A stretch of DNA of 50,581 nt from Candidatus Pelagibacter sp. (lineage in GTDB: Bacteria; Pseudomonadota; Alphaproteobacteria; Pelagibacterales; Pelagibacteraceae), in contig JAOHHF010000005.1 of the NCBI GenBank assembly GCA_028099475.1, forward strand, positions 1 through 50,581, written 5' to 3'. A program made the translations under genes and the position numbers. Below are positions 41,055 to 48,972 of this stretch, piece after piece. Below the pieces are notes generated by a model. The model ran no database searches and had not been told where the DNA came from. It was given only the letters and a program-made list of their open reading frames with translations. Numbering within the stretch: the stretch's first letter is position 1; the number at the start of each line of letters is the position of its first letter.

Positions 41055-41951
41055 GTGAGCAAGAACACCAAAGCATACTTAATGTTAGTTTGTGCAACAT
41101 TATTTTGGGCAGGTAACTTTACTATTGGAAAATTTGCTTATTTAGAAAATATACCTCCATTTTCTCTTGCCTTCTTAAGGTGGTGCTTAGTATGGTTAAT
41201 ATTACTTCCATTTACTTATAAAGAAATATTCAAATTAAAATATAAGATCAAAGAAAATTTATCTTTATTTTTAATTCTTGGTTTTACTAGCGTATGTATA
41301 TTTACTTCATTCACTTATAATGCTTTAAACTATACCCAAATTATTAATGCATCACTTTTCAACACTGCTATTCCAGTAACAATAATTTTAGTTTGTTTTT
41401 TATTAAAAATTGAAAAAACAAATATTCATCAATTGTTAGGATTACTAATTTCAGTATTAGGAATTTTAGCTATCATTACTAAACTCGATCTCAATATTTT
41501 ACTTTCTTTAAATTTTAATAAAGGAGATTTATTCATGGTTGTAGCTATCATTGCTTGGGGAATTTACTCTGCATATTTAAGAAAAAGAAACTTTGATGTG
41601 TCCTTATTATCTCTTGTTCATATAATTTGTACATTTGGATTAATATTTTTATTTCCATTATTTTTGTTAGATTTGATTCAGGGCAAACCTGTTGAGATAA
41701 GCACTAATCTTTTTTATATTTTAATTTATATTGCAATATTTCCAAGTATTGGTTCTTATTATTGTTGGGCTGGTGCTGTTGCAATTATCGGAGCAAATAG
41801 AGCAGGTATTTTTTTATCATTAATTCCTCTATTTAGTACAATTTTAGCAATGATATTTTTTAATGAAAAATTTTTATTTTTTCATTTCATTGGCTCTGTT
41901 TTAATTATATTAGGTTTATTTTTATCAAACAAAAAAATTACAAATGCTTAA
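41055..41951 (+). CDS. EamA-family (DMT superfamily) transporter
   Basis: A 298-residue protein with about ten membrane helices in two EamA repeats. The first repeat starts LMLVCATLFWAGNFTIGKFAY and the second near residue 155 (FMVVAIIAWGIYSAYLRKR), the usual inner duplication. Start is GTG at 41055, right after the TAG of the previous gene; an ATG at 41082 would remove nine residues before the first helix and is a plausible alternative. Members export or import small metabolites and amino acids; the substrate here is unknown. Its 3' end overlaps the next gene by eight bases. Confidence 0.85.
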   Translation: MSKNTKAYLMLVCATLFWAGNFTIGKFAYLENIPPFSLAFLRWCLVWLILLPFTYKEIFKLKYKIKENLSLFLILGFTSVCIFTSFTYNALNYTQIINASLFNTAIPVTIILVCFLLKIEKTNIHQLLGLLISVLGILAIITKLDLNILLSLNFNKGDLFMVVAIIAWGIYSAYLRKRNFDVSLLSLVHIICTFGLIFLFPLFLLDLIQGKPVEISTNLFYILIYIAIFPSIGSYYCWAGAVAIIGANRAGIFLSLIPLFSTILAMIFFNEKFLFFHFIGSVLIILGLFLSNKKITNA

Positions 41952-42894
41952 AGTTGCAATATTAGATGATTATCAAGATGTTTCACAAGAGTTTGTGGAT
42001 TTAAAAAAACTATCTGGAAAATATGAGTTTAAAATTTTCAGTGAACCTTTTTTAGATGAGGCTGATGCTATAGAGCAATTATCTGATTTTGAAGCATTGT
42101 TAATCATGCGTGAGAGAACTCCAATTACTAAAAATTTAATCGATAATCTTAATGATCTAAAATACATAATTACGAGTGGTACAAGAAACAAATCAATTGA
42201 TTTAGATGCTGCAAAAAAAAGAAAAATTATAGTTTGTGGAACAGAGATTAATTTCAACCCAACGTGTGAACTAACTTGGGCTTTAATTTTGGGCTTATCA
42301 AAAAATCTTAAAACTGAAATTGATAATATGTACCAAGGATATTGGCAAACTACCGTTGGTTTTGAATTAAAAGGAAAAATTATAGGTTTAATTGGTCTTG
42401 GAAGGGTAGGTTTACAAGTTGCAAAAATTGCAAAAGCATTTGGAATGCAGGTTATGGCCTGGAGTGAAAATTTAGATTTAAATAAATGTAAAGAATTAGA
42501 TGTACTTCCTTGTACCAAAGAAGATTTAATTAAAACATCTGATTATATTTCAATTCATGTACAAGGTGGAGAGCGCTATAAAGATTGCATTACCATTAAA
42601 GAGTTCGATCAAATGAAAAAAACTGCATTTTTAATTAACACTTCTAGAGGACCTATTGTTAATGAGGATGATCTAATTATAGCTTTATCAACAAATGTAA
42701 TTTTAGGAGCTGGTATAGATGTTTATGAGAAAGAACCATTACCAGAGGGTAATAAATTGAGATTTTTACCAAATGCGCTTTTGACACCTCATATTGGTTA
42801 TGTTACTGCAGAAAACTATAGTATTTTTTATACTCAAATGATTGAAGATCTAGAAGCTTGTGTAAATGGTAAACCTATAAGAATAATAGAATAA
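41944..42894 (+). CDS. D-isomer-specific 2-hydroxyacid dehydrogenase family protein
   Basis: A 316-residue protein with the NAD-binding motif KIIGLIGLGRVGLQVAKIAKAFG (GxGxxG near 150), TSGTRNKSIDLDAAKKRKI, MKKTAFLINTSRGPIVNEDDL, the GAGIDVYEKEPLP segment with catalytic Glu, and LLTPHIGYVT with catalytic His. It resembles SerA/GyaR-type enzymes but is shorter than SerA (no ACT domain). It probably reduces or oxidises a 2-keto/2-hydroxy acid; together with the upstream DAO-type enzyme, which would release a 2-keto acid from an amino acid, a two-step conversion is imaginable. This is inference only. Confidence 0.82.
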   Translation: MLKVAILDDYQDVSQEFVDLKKLSGKYEFKIFSEPFLDEADAIEQLSDFEALLIMRERTPITKNLIDNLNDLKYIITSGTRNKSIDLDAAKKRKIIVCGTEINFNPTCELTWALILGLSKNLKTEIDNMYQGYWQTTVGFELKGKIIGLIGLGRVGLQVAKIAKAFGMQVMAWSENLDLNKCKELDVLPCTKEDLIKTSDYISIHVQGGERYKDCITIKEFDQMKKTAFLINTSRGPIVNEDDLIIALSTNVILGAGIDVYEKEPLPEGNKLRFLPNALLTPHIGYVTAENYSIFYTQMIEDLEACVNGKPIRIIE

Positions 42895-42897
42895 ACA

Positions 42898-43272
42898 ATG
42901 ACAAAAAAAATCAATCCCAATTTAACCTCAGAGCAAAAGTTAGTTTTATTTGAAGAGGGAACAGAATTAGCTGGTACAAGTGAACTTAATCATGAAAAAA
43001 GAGAAGGAAGTTTTCATTGTGCCAATTGTGAAGAAAAATTATTCAATTCTCATACTAAATATGAAAGTGGATCTGGTTGGCCATCATTTTATCAATCATT
43101 ACCCGATGTTTTTGAAACTAAAACAGATCATCATTTAGGTTATGCTAGAACTGAATACCACTGTAAAAAATGTGGTGGTCATCATGGACATATATTCGAG
43201 GATGGACCAGAACCAACTGGCAAAAGATACTGCAACAATGGTGTTTGTTTAATTTTTAAACCAAAAAAATAG
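42898..43272 (+). CDS. msrB: peptide methionine (R)-S-oxide reductase
   Basis: A 124-residue MsrB. Two zinc-binding CxxC pairs are present, CANCEEKLF and CKKCGGHHGHIF, with HTKYESGSGWPSF between them and HLGYARTEYHCK before the second. The C-terminal RYCNNGVCLIF holds the catalytic cysteine at the place where most members read RYC[IV]NS. It reduces methionine-R-sulfoxide in proteins. It is three bases after the dehydrogenase gene and adjoins the next gene without a gap. Confidence 0.94.
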   Translation: MTKKINPNLTSEQKLVLFEEGTELAGTSELNHEKREGSFHCANCEEKLFNSHTKYESGSGWPSFYQSLPDVFETKTDHHLGYARTEYHCKKCGGHHGHIFEDGPEPTGKRYCNNGVCLIFKPKK

Positions 43273-43614
43273 ATGATTATTAAGTACATTAGTTTTCTAA
43301 TTGGCATTATTTGGTCATATTCAATTATAAAAACTCAATCAGTTTTTAGTAAAAAAGCTGGAATAATTTTTAAAATTTTTATTACTAATGTTTCGTGGTT
43401 TACTTTAATCGCAGCCTGTTATTTTGGTTACAAAAACTTTTCAATCAAATTAACAATTTTAGGAATTATTATTGGTGTTATCTTGGTAAACATTGGGTTT
43501 TATTTTTCAAAAAGATTTATAAATCATAAATTTAATAAAAAAAATGTAGAACTTTTTAGACGTTTTTTTGAATATACTCTAATTTTTTGGGTAATTTACT
43601 ACGTTTTATTTTAA
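43273..43614 (+). CDS. small membrane protein of unknown function
   Basis: A 113-residue, very hydrophobic and lysine-rich protein with about four predicted membrane segments (roughly 2-19, 33-51, 58-77 and 95-112). I do not recognise the family. The reading frame begins directly after the msrB stop and its end overlaps grxC tail to tail by nine bases, so it is tightly fitted into its place, which suggests a real gene. No functional claim can be made. Confidence 0.6.
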   Translation: MIIKYISFLIGIIWSYSIIKTQSVFSKKAGIIFKIFITNVSWFTLIAACYFGYKNFSIKLTILGIIIGVILVNIGFYFSKRFINHKFNKKNVELFRRFFEYTLIFWVIYYVLF

Positions 43615-43860
43615 TAATTCTTGTAGTTTATTGTCTTTTTCTAAGGCTCTAACATCGTCATAACCACCCATGTGCTGGTCATCAAAGAAAATTTGAGGAA
43701 TAGTTCTTTTTCCATTAGCTTTTGAAATCATTTCCTCCATTGCCCCATCAACTGTTGCAATATTTATTTCTTTATATTCAACATTGTTTCTAGTTAATAA
43801 TCTTTTAGCTGCCTCACAATAATTACAAAGTGGACCTGTATAAATAGTGACTGATTTCAT
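43606..43860 (-). CDS. grxC: glutaredoxin 3-type (class I) glutaredoxin
   Basis: An 84-residue thioredoxin-fold protein. The redox motif is CNYC at residues 12-15 (GPLCNYCEAAKRLL), where GrxC usually has CPYC. The cis-proline segment RTIPQIFFDDQHMGGYDDV and the C-terminal LEKDNKLQELL are typical of glutaredoxin 3. It uses glutathione to reduce disulfides. It is close to msrB, a partner theme of thiol and sulfoxide repair, though on the other strand. It starts three bases after the stop of the DUF2805-type gene on the same strand. Confidence 0.92.
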   Translation of the reverse strand: MKSVTIYTGPLCNYCEAAKRLLTRNNVEYKEINIATVDGAMEEMISKANGKRTIPQIFFDDQHMGGYDDVRALEKDNKLQELLK

Positions 43861-43863
43861 GAC

Positions 43864-44160
43864 TTATAAATAATCATTCTTTTTTAATTTACTAGTTATT
43901 TCTTTTCTAGAATATTCAAATTTTTTTCTGTGTTTTATACTTTTTTGATTTACTCTTTTTCTCCATAATCTGAAAGAAGTGGGTTTTATCGATCTACGCA
44001 TAATTTTAATAACTTCAGATTCTGTCTTTCCGGTCTTTTTTTCTATTTCCTCAAAGGTGATCCGATCAGCCCAAGCTGCCCAAATTATCCAATCTGGGTC
44101 ATTCACATTTGGCTCTGGATTTTTTACTCTGGTGATAGGGGTGTGACCTTTTTTTTTCAT
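43864..44160 (-). CDS. TIGR03643/DUF2805 family protein
   Basis: A 98-residue basic protein. The segment NDPDWIIWAAWADRITFEEIEKKTGK with the later VIKIMRRSIKPTSFRLWRKRV (both seen in parts) fits the small conserved family known as TIGR03643 or DUF2805. The central part looks like a short helix-turn-helix (FEEIEKKTGKTESEVIKIMR), so nucleic-acid binding is possible; function is not known. It appears to be the first gene of a two-gene minus-strand unit with grxC. Confidence 0.78.
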   Translation of the reverse strand: MKKKGHTPITRVKNPEPNVNDPDWIIWAAWADRITFEEIEKKTGKTESEVIKIMRRSIKPTSFRLWRKRVNQKSIKHRKKFEYSRKEITSKLKKNDYL

Positions 44161-44224
44161 AAATCCTTTATATTTGAAAAAAATGATTAATGCATTTTTT
44201 TTAGGGCATGATATTATGAATATT

Positions 44225-44271
44225 GATAGTCCATCTTAGCCATCTTTAGCTCCCGGTTTTTTTGGACTATC
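44225..44271 (+). promoter_or_regulatory. large inverted repeat in leader of LysE-family gene
   Basis: GATAGTCCA (44225-44233) and TGGACTATC (44263-44271) are exact complements, nine pairs, separated by 29 bases. An inner pairing AGCC (44238-44241) with GGTT (44255-44258) is possible. The right arm ends nine bases before the start codon of the exporter gene, and no clear Shine-Dalgarno lies between. It could be a cis-acting RNA element that controls translation, or an operator. It lies within the 120-base divergent gap between the DUF2805-type gene and the exporter. Confidence 0.45.
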
Positions 44272-44280
44272 TTCCTTAAA

Positions 44281-44895
44281 ATGTACCCCTTAAATTATTT
44301 TCTATTTTTACAGATAATTTTATTTTTATTTATTACCCCTGGGACACCTAGAGTTGTAATAATTTCATATTCTATGAATTATGGAGTTCAAAAATGTATT
44401 TGGACTGCATTAGGAGATGTGACCGCAAATATTATTCAAGCAACTTTAGTAATTTTTGTTCTTGGATCTTTTTTTGTAGATAATCCAAATTTTTTAAATA
44501 TTTTTAAGTGGGCAGGAATAACCTACTTATTGTATCTTGCCTATGATATTTATAATTCAAGACCAAAAGATATTCATTCGGATAATATTTCTTCAAAAAC
44601 TTTTCTTTCTTTCTTTAAAGATGGTTTTTTAGTTGCAGGAACAAGCCCAAAGGCTTGGATGTTTTTTCCACTAATCTTTCCACAATTTATTGATTTTAAT
44701 TCAAATTATATTGTTCAGTTCTTAATTTTAATTACAACGTATGTGGTTTTAGATTTTTTATCCCTAATTGCTTACGCAGTGCTTGCTAGAAAATTAATTA
44801 TTTGGATAAAAGCAAATCCAAAATTTATAAATACAATTTCGGCGTGTGTATTAATATTAATCGCAATAATTATAGCCTTTATTCAAAAGTATTAA
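44281..44895 (+). CDS. LysE/RhtB-family amino-acid exporter-like protein
   Basis: A 204-residue membrane protein with six predicted helices. The N-terminal FLFITPGTPRVVIISYSMNYG is the LysE family's ITPGPxxxxVxxxxxxxG pattern, followed by ALGDVTANIIQATLVI. The second half has FKDGFLVAGTSPKAWMFFPLIFPQFI, the usual N/SPK segment. Family members export lysine, threonine, homoserine lactones or other amino acids; the substrate is not evident. It is preceded by a leader with a long inverted repeat and followed by an 88-base gap before livK. Confidence 0.87.
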   Translation: MYPLNYFLFLQIILFLFITPGTPRVVIISYSMNYGVQKCIWTALGDVTANIIQATLVIFVLGSFFVDNPNFLNIFKWAGITYLLYLAYDIYNSRPKDIHSDNISSKTFLSFFKDGFLVAGTSPKAWMFFPLIFPQFIDFNSNYIVQFLILITTYVVLDFLSLIAYAVLARKLIIWIKANPKFINTISACVLILIAIIIAFIQKY

Positions 44896-44983
44896 GTCGC
44901 AAGCTTTATTACAGACTTGTTTGTTTTTAATTTTAGGAGTTAAATTAATTTTTTAAAATTAAAACTAATAGAGGAAAAATAAA

Positions 44984-46219
44984 ATGAAAATCAGAAATAT
45001 ACTAATTACATTAGTTTCTGCAATTGCCCTTTTAATTTCTTCATCAACAATATCTTTCGCAAAGGTTGTTGGTGATAAGATAATTTTAGGATCTGCTATT
45101 TCATTAACTGGAAAATACTCATCTAATGGTGTTCATACTCAGAATGGTTATAACATGGCTGTTGATAGAATTAATGGTATGGGTGGAGTAAAAGTTGGTG
45201 GAAAAACTTATAAGTTTGAAATCATTTATTATGATGATGAGTCAAACCCGAAAAGAGCAGCTCAACTTGCAGAAAGATTAATCTCTCAAGATGGTGTTGA
45301 ATATATGCTAGGACCATATAGTTCAGGTTTAACAAAAGCAATTGCACCTGTAACAGAGAAATATGGAGTTCCAATGGTTGAGGCCAATGGAGCATCTAGA
45401 TCTCTATTTACTAAAGGTTACAAATATCTATTTGCAGTACTCGCGCCAGCAAACCTATATCTTGATGTGGCTATAGATTTAGCAGTTGAAAAAAATGGTG
45501 GTAAACCAGTTTCAGTTGCAATGGCTTTTGAACAAGATGCTTTTTCACAAGATGTTAGATTAGGTGTTTTGGAAGCAATCGAGAGAACAGGCTCTAAAAA
45601 AGTAATTGATGATAAGCTACCTAAAGAACTTAACGATATGGCAGCAACTTTAGCAAAAGTTAAAGCAGTTAAACCAGACGTTCTTGTGGTCTCGGGTCAT
45701 ACTAAAGGTGCTTTGACAGCTATCAGACAAATTGCTGAAATGAAAGTTGATGTACCGATGCTTGCAATGACACACTGTGATGCTGCGAAATTATCAAAAC
45801 AACATGGTAAAAATTCACAGTACGCATTATGTGCTTCACAATGGCATAAAACATTAACTTACAAGGATGATTTCTTTAAAGACGGTATGACGTATGATGC
45901 TGACTTTAAAAAACTATTCAACTATGCACCACCATATCAAGCAGCTGAGTCTTCTGCAGCTTTATTGGTTTTCAAAGATGCATTTGAAAGAGCTAATTCT
46001 TTTGACAAAGTAAAAGTTAGAGATGCTTTGGCAGCTACTGATATGCAAACTTTTTATGGAAACATAAAATTTGCAGCAGGTGGTCAGAATGTTGATAAGC
46101 CAATGGTGTTATTCCAAGTTATGTGTGATGGGGATAAATGTGAAAACAAAGTTGTAGCTCCTACTAAATGGGCTTCTGCTGAGTTGATACATCCAATTCC
46201 TTCTTGGTCTAAAAGATAA
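44984..46219 (+). CDS. livK: branched-chain amino acid/amide ABC transporter, periplasmic binding protein
   Basis: A 411-residue type I periplasmic binding protein. The signal peptide covers about residues 1-26 (ILITLVSAIALLISSSTISFA). The mature part starts with IILGSAISLTGKYSSNGVHT, continues with FEIIYYDDESNPKRAAQLAE and LGPYSSGLTKAIAPVTEKYG, as in LivJ/LivK and amide-binding relatives. Ligand could be branched-chain amino acids, other amino acids or amides. A purine-rich ribosome-binding site GAGGAA (44971-44976) precedes the ATG. A strong terminator follows, before livH, so the binding protein is likely made in excess of the membrane parts, as is typical of SAR11 and other oligotrophs. 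Confidence 0.92.
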   Translation: MKIRNILITLVSAIALLISSSTISFAKVVGDKIILGSAISLTGKYSSNGVHTQNGYNMAVDRINGMGGVKVGGKTYKFEIIYYDDESNPKRAAQLAERLISQDGVEYMLGPYSSGLTKAIAPVTEKYGVPMVEANGASRSLFTKGYKYLFAVLAPANLYLDVAIDLAVEKNGGKPVSVAMAFEQDAFSQDVRLGVLEAIERTGSKKVIDDKLPKELNDMAATLAKVKAVKPDVLVVSGHTKGALTAIRQIAEMKVDVPMLAMTHCDAAKLSKQHGKNSQYALCASQWHKTLTYKDDFFKDGMTYDADFKKLFNYAPPYQAAESSAALLVFKDAFERANSFDKVKVRDALAATDMQTFYGNIKFAAGGQNVDKPMVLFQVMCDGDKCENKVVAPTKWASAELIHPIPSWSKR

Positions 46220-46231
46220 TATCTAATATGC

Positions 46232-46263
46232 AAAATGCTCCCTAGCAATAGGGGGCATTTTTA
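46232..46263 (+). terminator. Rho-independent (partial) terminator after livK
   Basis: AAATGCTCCCTA (46233-46244) pairs with TAGGGGGCATTT (46249-46260) over 12 pairs with one G-U; the loop is GCAA, a stable GNRA tetraloop, and the downstream strand runs into ATTTTTAT. This is the clearest terminator in the window. It lies 13 bases after livK and 45 before livH, so partial read-through would set the ratio between binding protein and transporter. Confidence 0.9.
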
Positions 46264-46307
46264 TATAAAAAGTTTTTAAATTTTATTCAGAAAGTTTCAA
46301 AAATCTT

Positions 46308-47186
46308 ATGGATCTGCTTATATTTCAAGTACCAATATTAATGGTTCAAGCATCGTTGGATGGAATATTACTTGGAATTTTGTTTGCACTTATAGCTTAT
46401 GGAATGGCTCTTCAATGGGGAGTAATGAATATTATAAATATTGCCCAAGGAGATTTGGTAATTCTTGGTGGTTATATTACTTATTTTATGTACCTTTCTG
46501 GCATCCATCCTGCTTTAGGAGTAATAGTTGCTCCTGCCATAATGTATTTTGTGGGTGTTGGTCTTTATAAATTAGTTATTAATAAAGTTGTAGATAGGGA
46601 TTTGTTTATCTCGATACTTGCTACATTCGGGATAAGCATACTTTTTATGCAGTTAATGAACTTTGCATTTGGCGCAGATGTTGTTCTTGCAAATTCTGAA
46701 TTTGGAACAACTATGTTGTTTAATAACTCAGTTACTTTGCCAAATTCAAAAATATTTTCAGCTATTATAAGTATTATTTTTGCAATAGGCCTTGTTGTGT
46801 ATATGAAAAAATCAAAGCTGGGTCGTGCAATTAGAGCTACAGCTCAAAATGCAAGAGCAGCAAAAATTTTAGGAGTTGATACTGAAAAAGTTTATGCAGC
46901 TACATTTGGAATTAATGCAGCACTATGTGGAGTAGCAGGTGCGTTAGTTGCTATCACATTCACAATTCATCCTTATATGGGGCTACCTTATACAATTAGA
47001 TCTTTTATGATTGTTATTATTGCAGGATTAGGAAATTTACCAGGTGTTGCAGTTTCAGGGATGGGTTTAGGAGTGTTTGAAGAATTTGCTGATTATATTT
47101 TGGGAACAGAATTTAGAATTGGGTCTGTATTCTTATTATTAGTTTTAATTTTAGTTTATCGAAGATTTAAACTTTCAATAAAATGA
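46308..47186 (+). CDS. livH: branched-chain amino acid ABC transporter permease LivH
   Basis: A 292-residue permease with about eight membrane helices. The LivH start is recognisable as SLDGILLGILFALIAYGMAL, then WGVMNIINIAQGDLVILGGY, with the conserved GRAIRATAQNARAAKILGVD loop (EAA-like site contacting the ATPases) and FVIVVIAGLGNLPG-like MIVIIAGLGNLPGVAVSG. It pairs with LivM in the membrane. The stop overlaps the livM start as ATGA. Confidence 0.95.
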   Translation: MDLLIFQVPILMVQASLDGILLGILFALIAYGMALQWGVMNIINIAQGDLVILGGYITYFMYLSGIHPALGVIVAPAIMYFVGVGLYKLVINKVVDRDLFISILATFGISILFMQLMNFAFGADVVLANSEFGTTMLFNNSVTLPNSKIFSAIISIIFAIGLVVYMKKSKLGRAIRATAQNARAAKILGVDTEKVYAATFGINAALCGVAGALVAITFTIHPYMGLPYTIRSFMIVIIAGLGNLPGVAVSGMGLGVFEEFADYILGTEFRIGSVFLLLVLILVYRRFKLSIK

Positions 47187-48235
47187 AGAATAATAATATT
47201 ATTTTATATGCTGCAATATTGATTTTTGGTGTTCTTGCACCATTTATGCTTCCGGCATTTAAGGTTCAATTATCAATTCTTTGTATATTAATTGTTTTAG
47301 CCTTAACTTGGAATATTCAAGGTGGCGAAATGGGTTATAACTCATTTGGAAATATTCTTTTTTATGGCCTAGGAATGTATATTTGTGCATCTGTTCAAGT
47401 GGGCATGTTTTTTCCATTAGCAGAATGGACAGAAAGTGGTGGTGAAAAAACATTTGTACATTCACCTACCCAGTTTTTTCAAGGTATGGCATTTGGACTT
47501 TTGGCAGCAGCAATTATACCGACAATAGTTGCAGGTTTAATTGGTTATGCAATTTTAGGACTTAGAGGACATTATTTTGCAATTTGTACATTGGGTCTTG
47601 GTGTAGCTGCGGGTGAAATTTCAGGGGGAATTGAAATCATTGGAGCAGGACAAGGATTCACAACTCCTCCATTTCCTGAAATTGGAAGCTTAGAGTCGAG
47701 AGGACAATTTTTTTATTTTTTAAGTTTTTTAGTTCTTGTATTAACTTTTGTTGCTGTAAAATCAGTTTACTCAACCAGGTTTAAATTAGTTCTGAATGCA
47801 ATAAGAGACAATGAAGACAAAGCTGAAGCTATGGGTATTCAGACAATGAAATATAAAATTATTGGTTGGATGATATCAGCTTTCTTCTGTGGTTTAGCTG
47901 GTGGGATTATGGGAGGATTAGTTGGCTACATTGATTCTACAGATGTTGCATTTGATGGGAGAGAAATGGGTGTATTTATGGTTTTGATGGCAATACTTGG
48001 AGGTAAAGGAACATTATGGGGGCCTGTTATTGGTGCAACTCTTTTTCACTTATTCAAAGAAGGTTTTTGGACTTATTTCTTAGGCTGGCAGTATGTTGCT
48101 TTAGGAGTGCTGATTGTTGTAATTGTAATTTATTTTCCAGAAGGATTAATGGGATGGCTTAGAGAAAAATACCCAGAGAGATTTGGTGAAGTCGTAGACG
48201 AAGCTGATCGTAAAGCACAAGTGGAACTAAAATGA
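47183..48235 (+). CDS. livM: branched-chain amino acid ABC transporter permease LivM
   Basis: A 350-residue permease with about ten membrane helices; LALTWNIQGGEMGYNSFGNILFYGLG in parts and GLRGHYFAICTLGLGVAAGEI are LivM features, as are RDNEDKAEAMGIQTMKYKI (ATPase-contact loop) and GGKGTLWGPVIGATLF. A loop near 75-90 (ESGGEKTFVHSPT) is longer than in E. coli LivM. It starts and ends with ATGA overlaps with livH and livG. Confidence 0.95.
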   Translation: MKNNNIILYAAILIFGVLAPFMLPAFKVQLSILCILIVLALTWNIQGGEMGYNSFGNILFYGLGMYICASVQVGMFFPLAEWTESGGEKTFVHSPTQFFQGMAFGLLAAAIIPTIVAGLIGYAILGLRGHYFAICTLGLGVAAGEISGGIEIIGAGQGFTTPPFPEIGSLESRGQFFYFLSFLVLVLTFVAVKSVYSTRFKLVLNAIRDNEDKAEAMGIQTMKYKIIGWMISAFFCGLAGGIMGGLVGYIDSTDVAFDGREMGVFMVLMAILGGKGTLWGPVIGATLFHLFKEGFWTYFLGWQYVALGVLIVVIVIYFPEGLMGWLREKYPERFGEVVDEADRKAQVELK

Positions 48236-48972
48236 GTATCTTAGAAGTAAAAAATGTTAGCAAATCTTTTGGTGGTGTAAAAGCTAATGTTGATATTTCA
48301 ATGTCTGTTGAAAAGGGAAATATTGTTGGCTTAATTGGACCAAATGGATCAGGTAAAACAACCTTGTTTAACTCAATTGTTGGAACTTATCCTATAGATA
48401 CTGGATCAATTAAATTCAATAACAAAGAAGTATCCGAGTTACCAGTTCCTGTAATAGCAAAACTTGGTTTGCTTAGAACATTTCAACAAACAAGAATTTA
48501 TGGAAAATTAAATTGTATAGACAATATGTTAATTAGTCATAAAGGAAGTGATGAGAGTTTAATCAAGATATTTTCCAAAATTCCTCAAGATCTAACAGAT
48601 AAAGCGGAAAATTTATTAAGTTTCGTTGGATTATATCAAAAAAGAAAATTGAGAGCAGGAGATTTATCTTTTGGTCAACAAAAACTATTAGAGCTTGCAA
48701 TGGCTTTAATGAATGAGCCAGAAATGCTTTTATTAGATGAGCCAACAGCTGGAATAAATCCAACTTTAATTAATGGAATTATAGATAGATTAATTAAAGT
48801 AAATCAAGACTTTGGCATTACACTCTTGGTTATTGAGCACAATATGAAAGTTATAATGCAACTAGCTGAGGACATTTTTTGTCTAGCACATGGAAAGATG
48901 CTAGCTAATGGATCTCCAGATGAAATTAAAAATGATAAGCGTGTGATTGACGCTTATTTGGGGGCACAATAA
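48232..48972 (+). CDS. livG: branched-chain amino acid ABC transporter ATPase LivG
   Basis: A 246-residue ABC ATPase. Walker A is GPNGSGKTT (near 36), signature LSFGQQKLLELAMAL, Walker B MLLLDEPTAGINP and switch His in VIEHNMKVIMQLA. The FNSIVGTYPIDTGSIKFN and KLGLLRTFQQTRIYGKL segments and IEHNM are LivG-type, separating it from LivF. It energises uptake together with LivF. Confidence 0.95.
   Translation: MSILEVKNVSKSFGGVKANVDISMSVEKGNIVGLIGPNGSGKTTLFNSIVGTYPIDTGSIKFNNKEVSELPVPVIAKLGLLRTFQQTRIYGKLNCIDNMLISHKGSDESLIKIFSKIPQDLTDKAENLLSFVGLYQKRKLRAGDLSFGQQKLLELAMALMNEPEMLLLDEPTAGINPTLINGIIDRLIKVNQDFGITLLVIEHNMKVIMQLAEDIFCLAHGKMLANGSPDEIKNDKRVIDAYLGAQ

Noticed and set aside
41973..42518. A 181-residue open frame antisense to the 2-hydroxyacid dehydrogenase gene
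   Set aside because: The plus-strand protein has all family motifs; the antisense frame has no recognisable features.
44896..44983. Terminator between the LysE-family gene and livK (CAAG...CTTG followed by T-rich sequence)
   Set aside because: Only four base pairs with a long loop; too weak to annotate.
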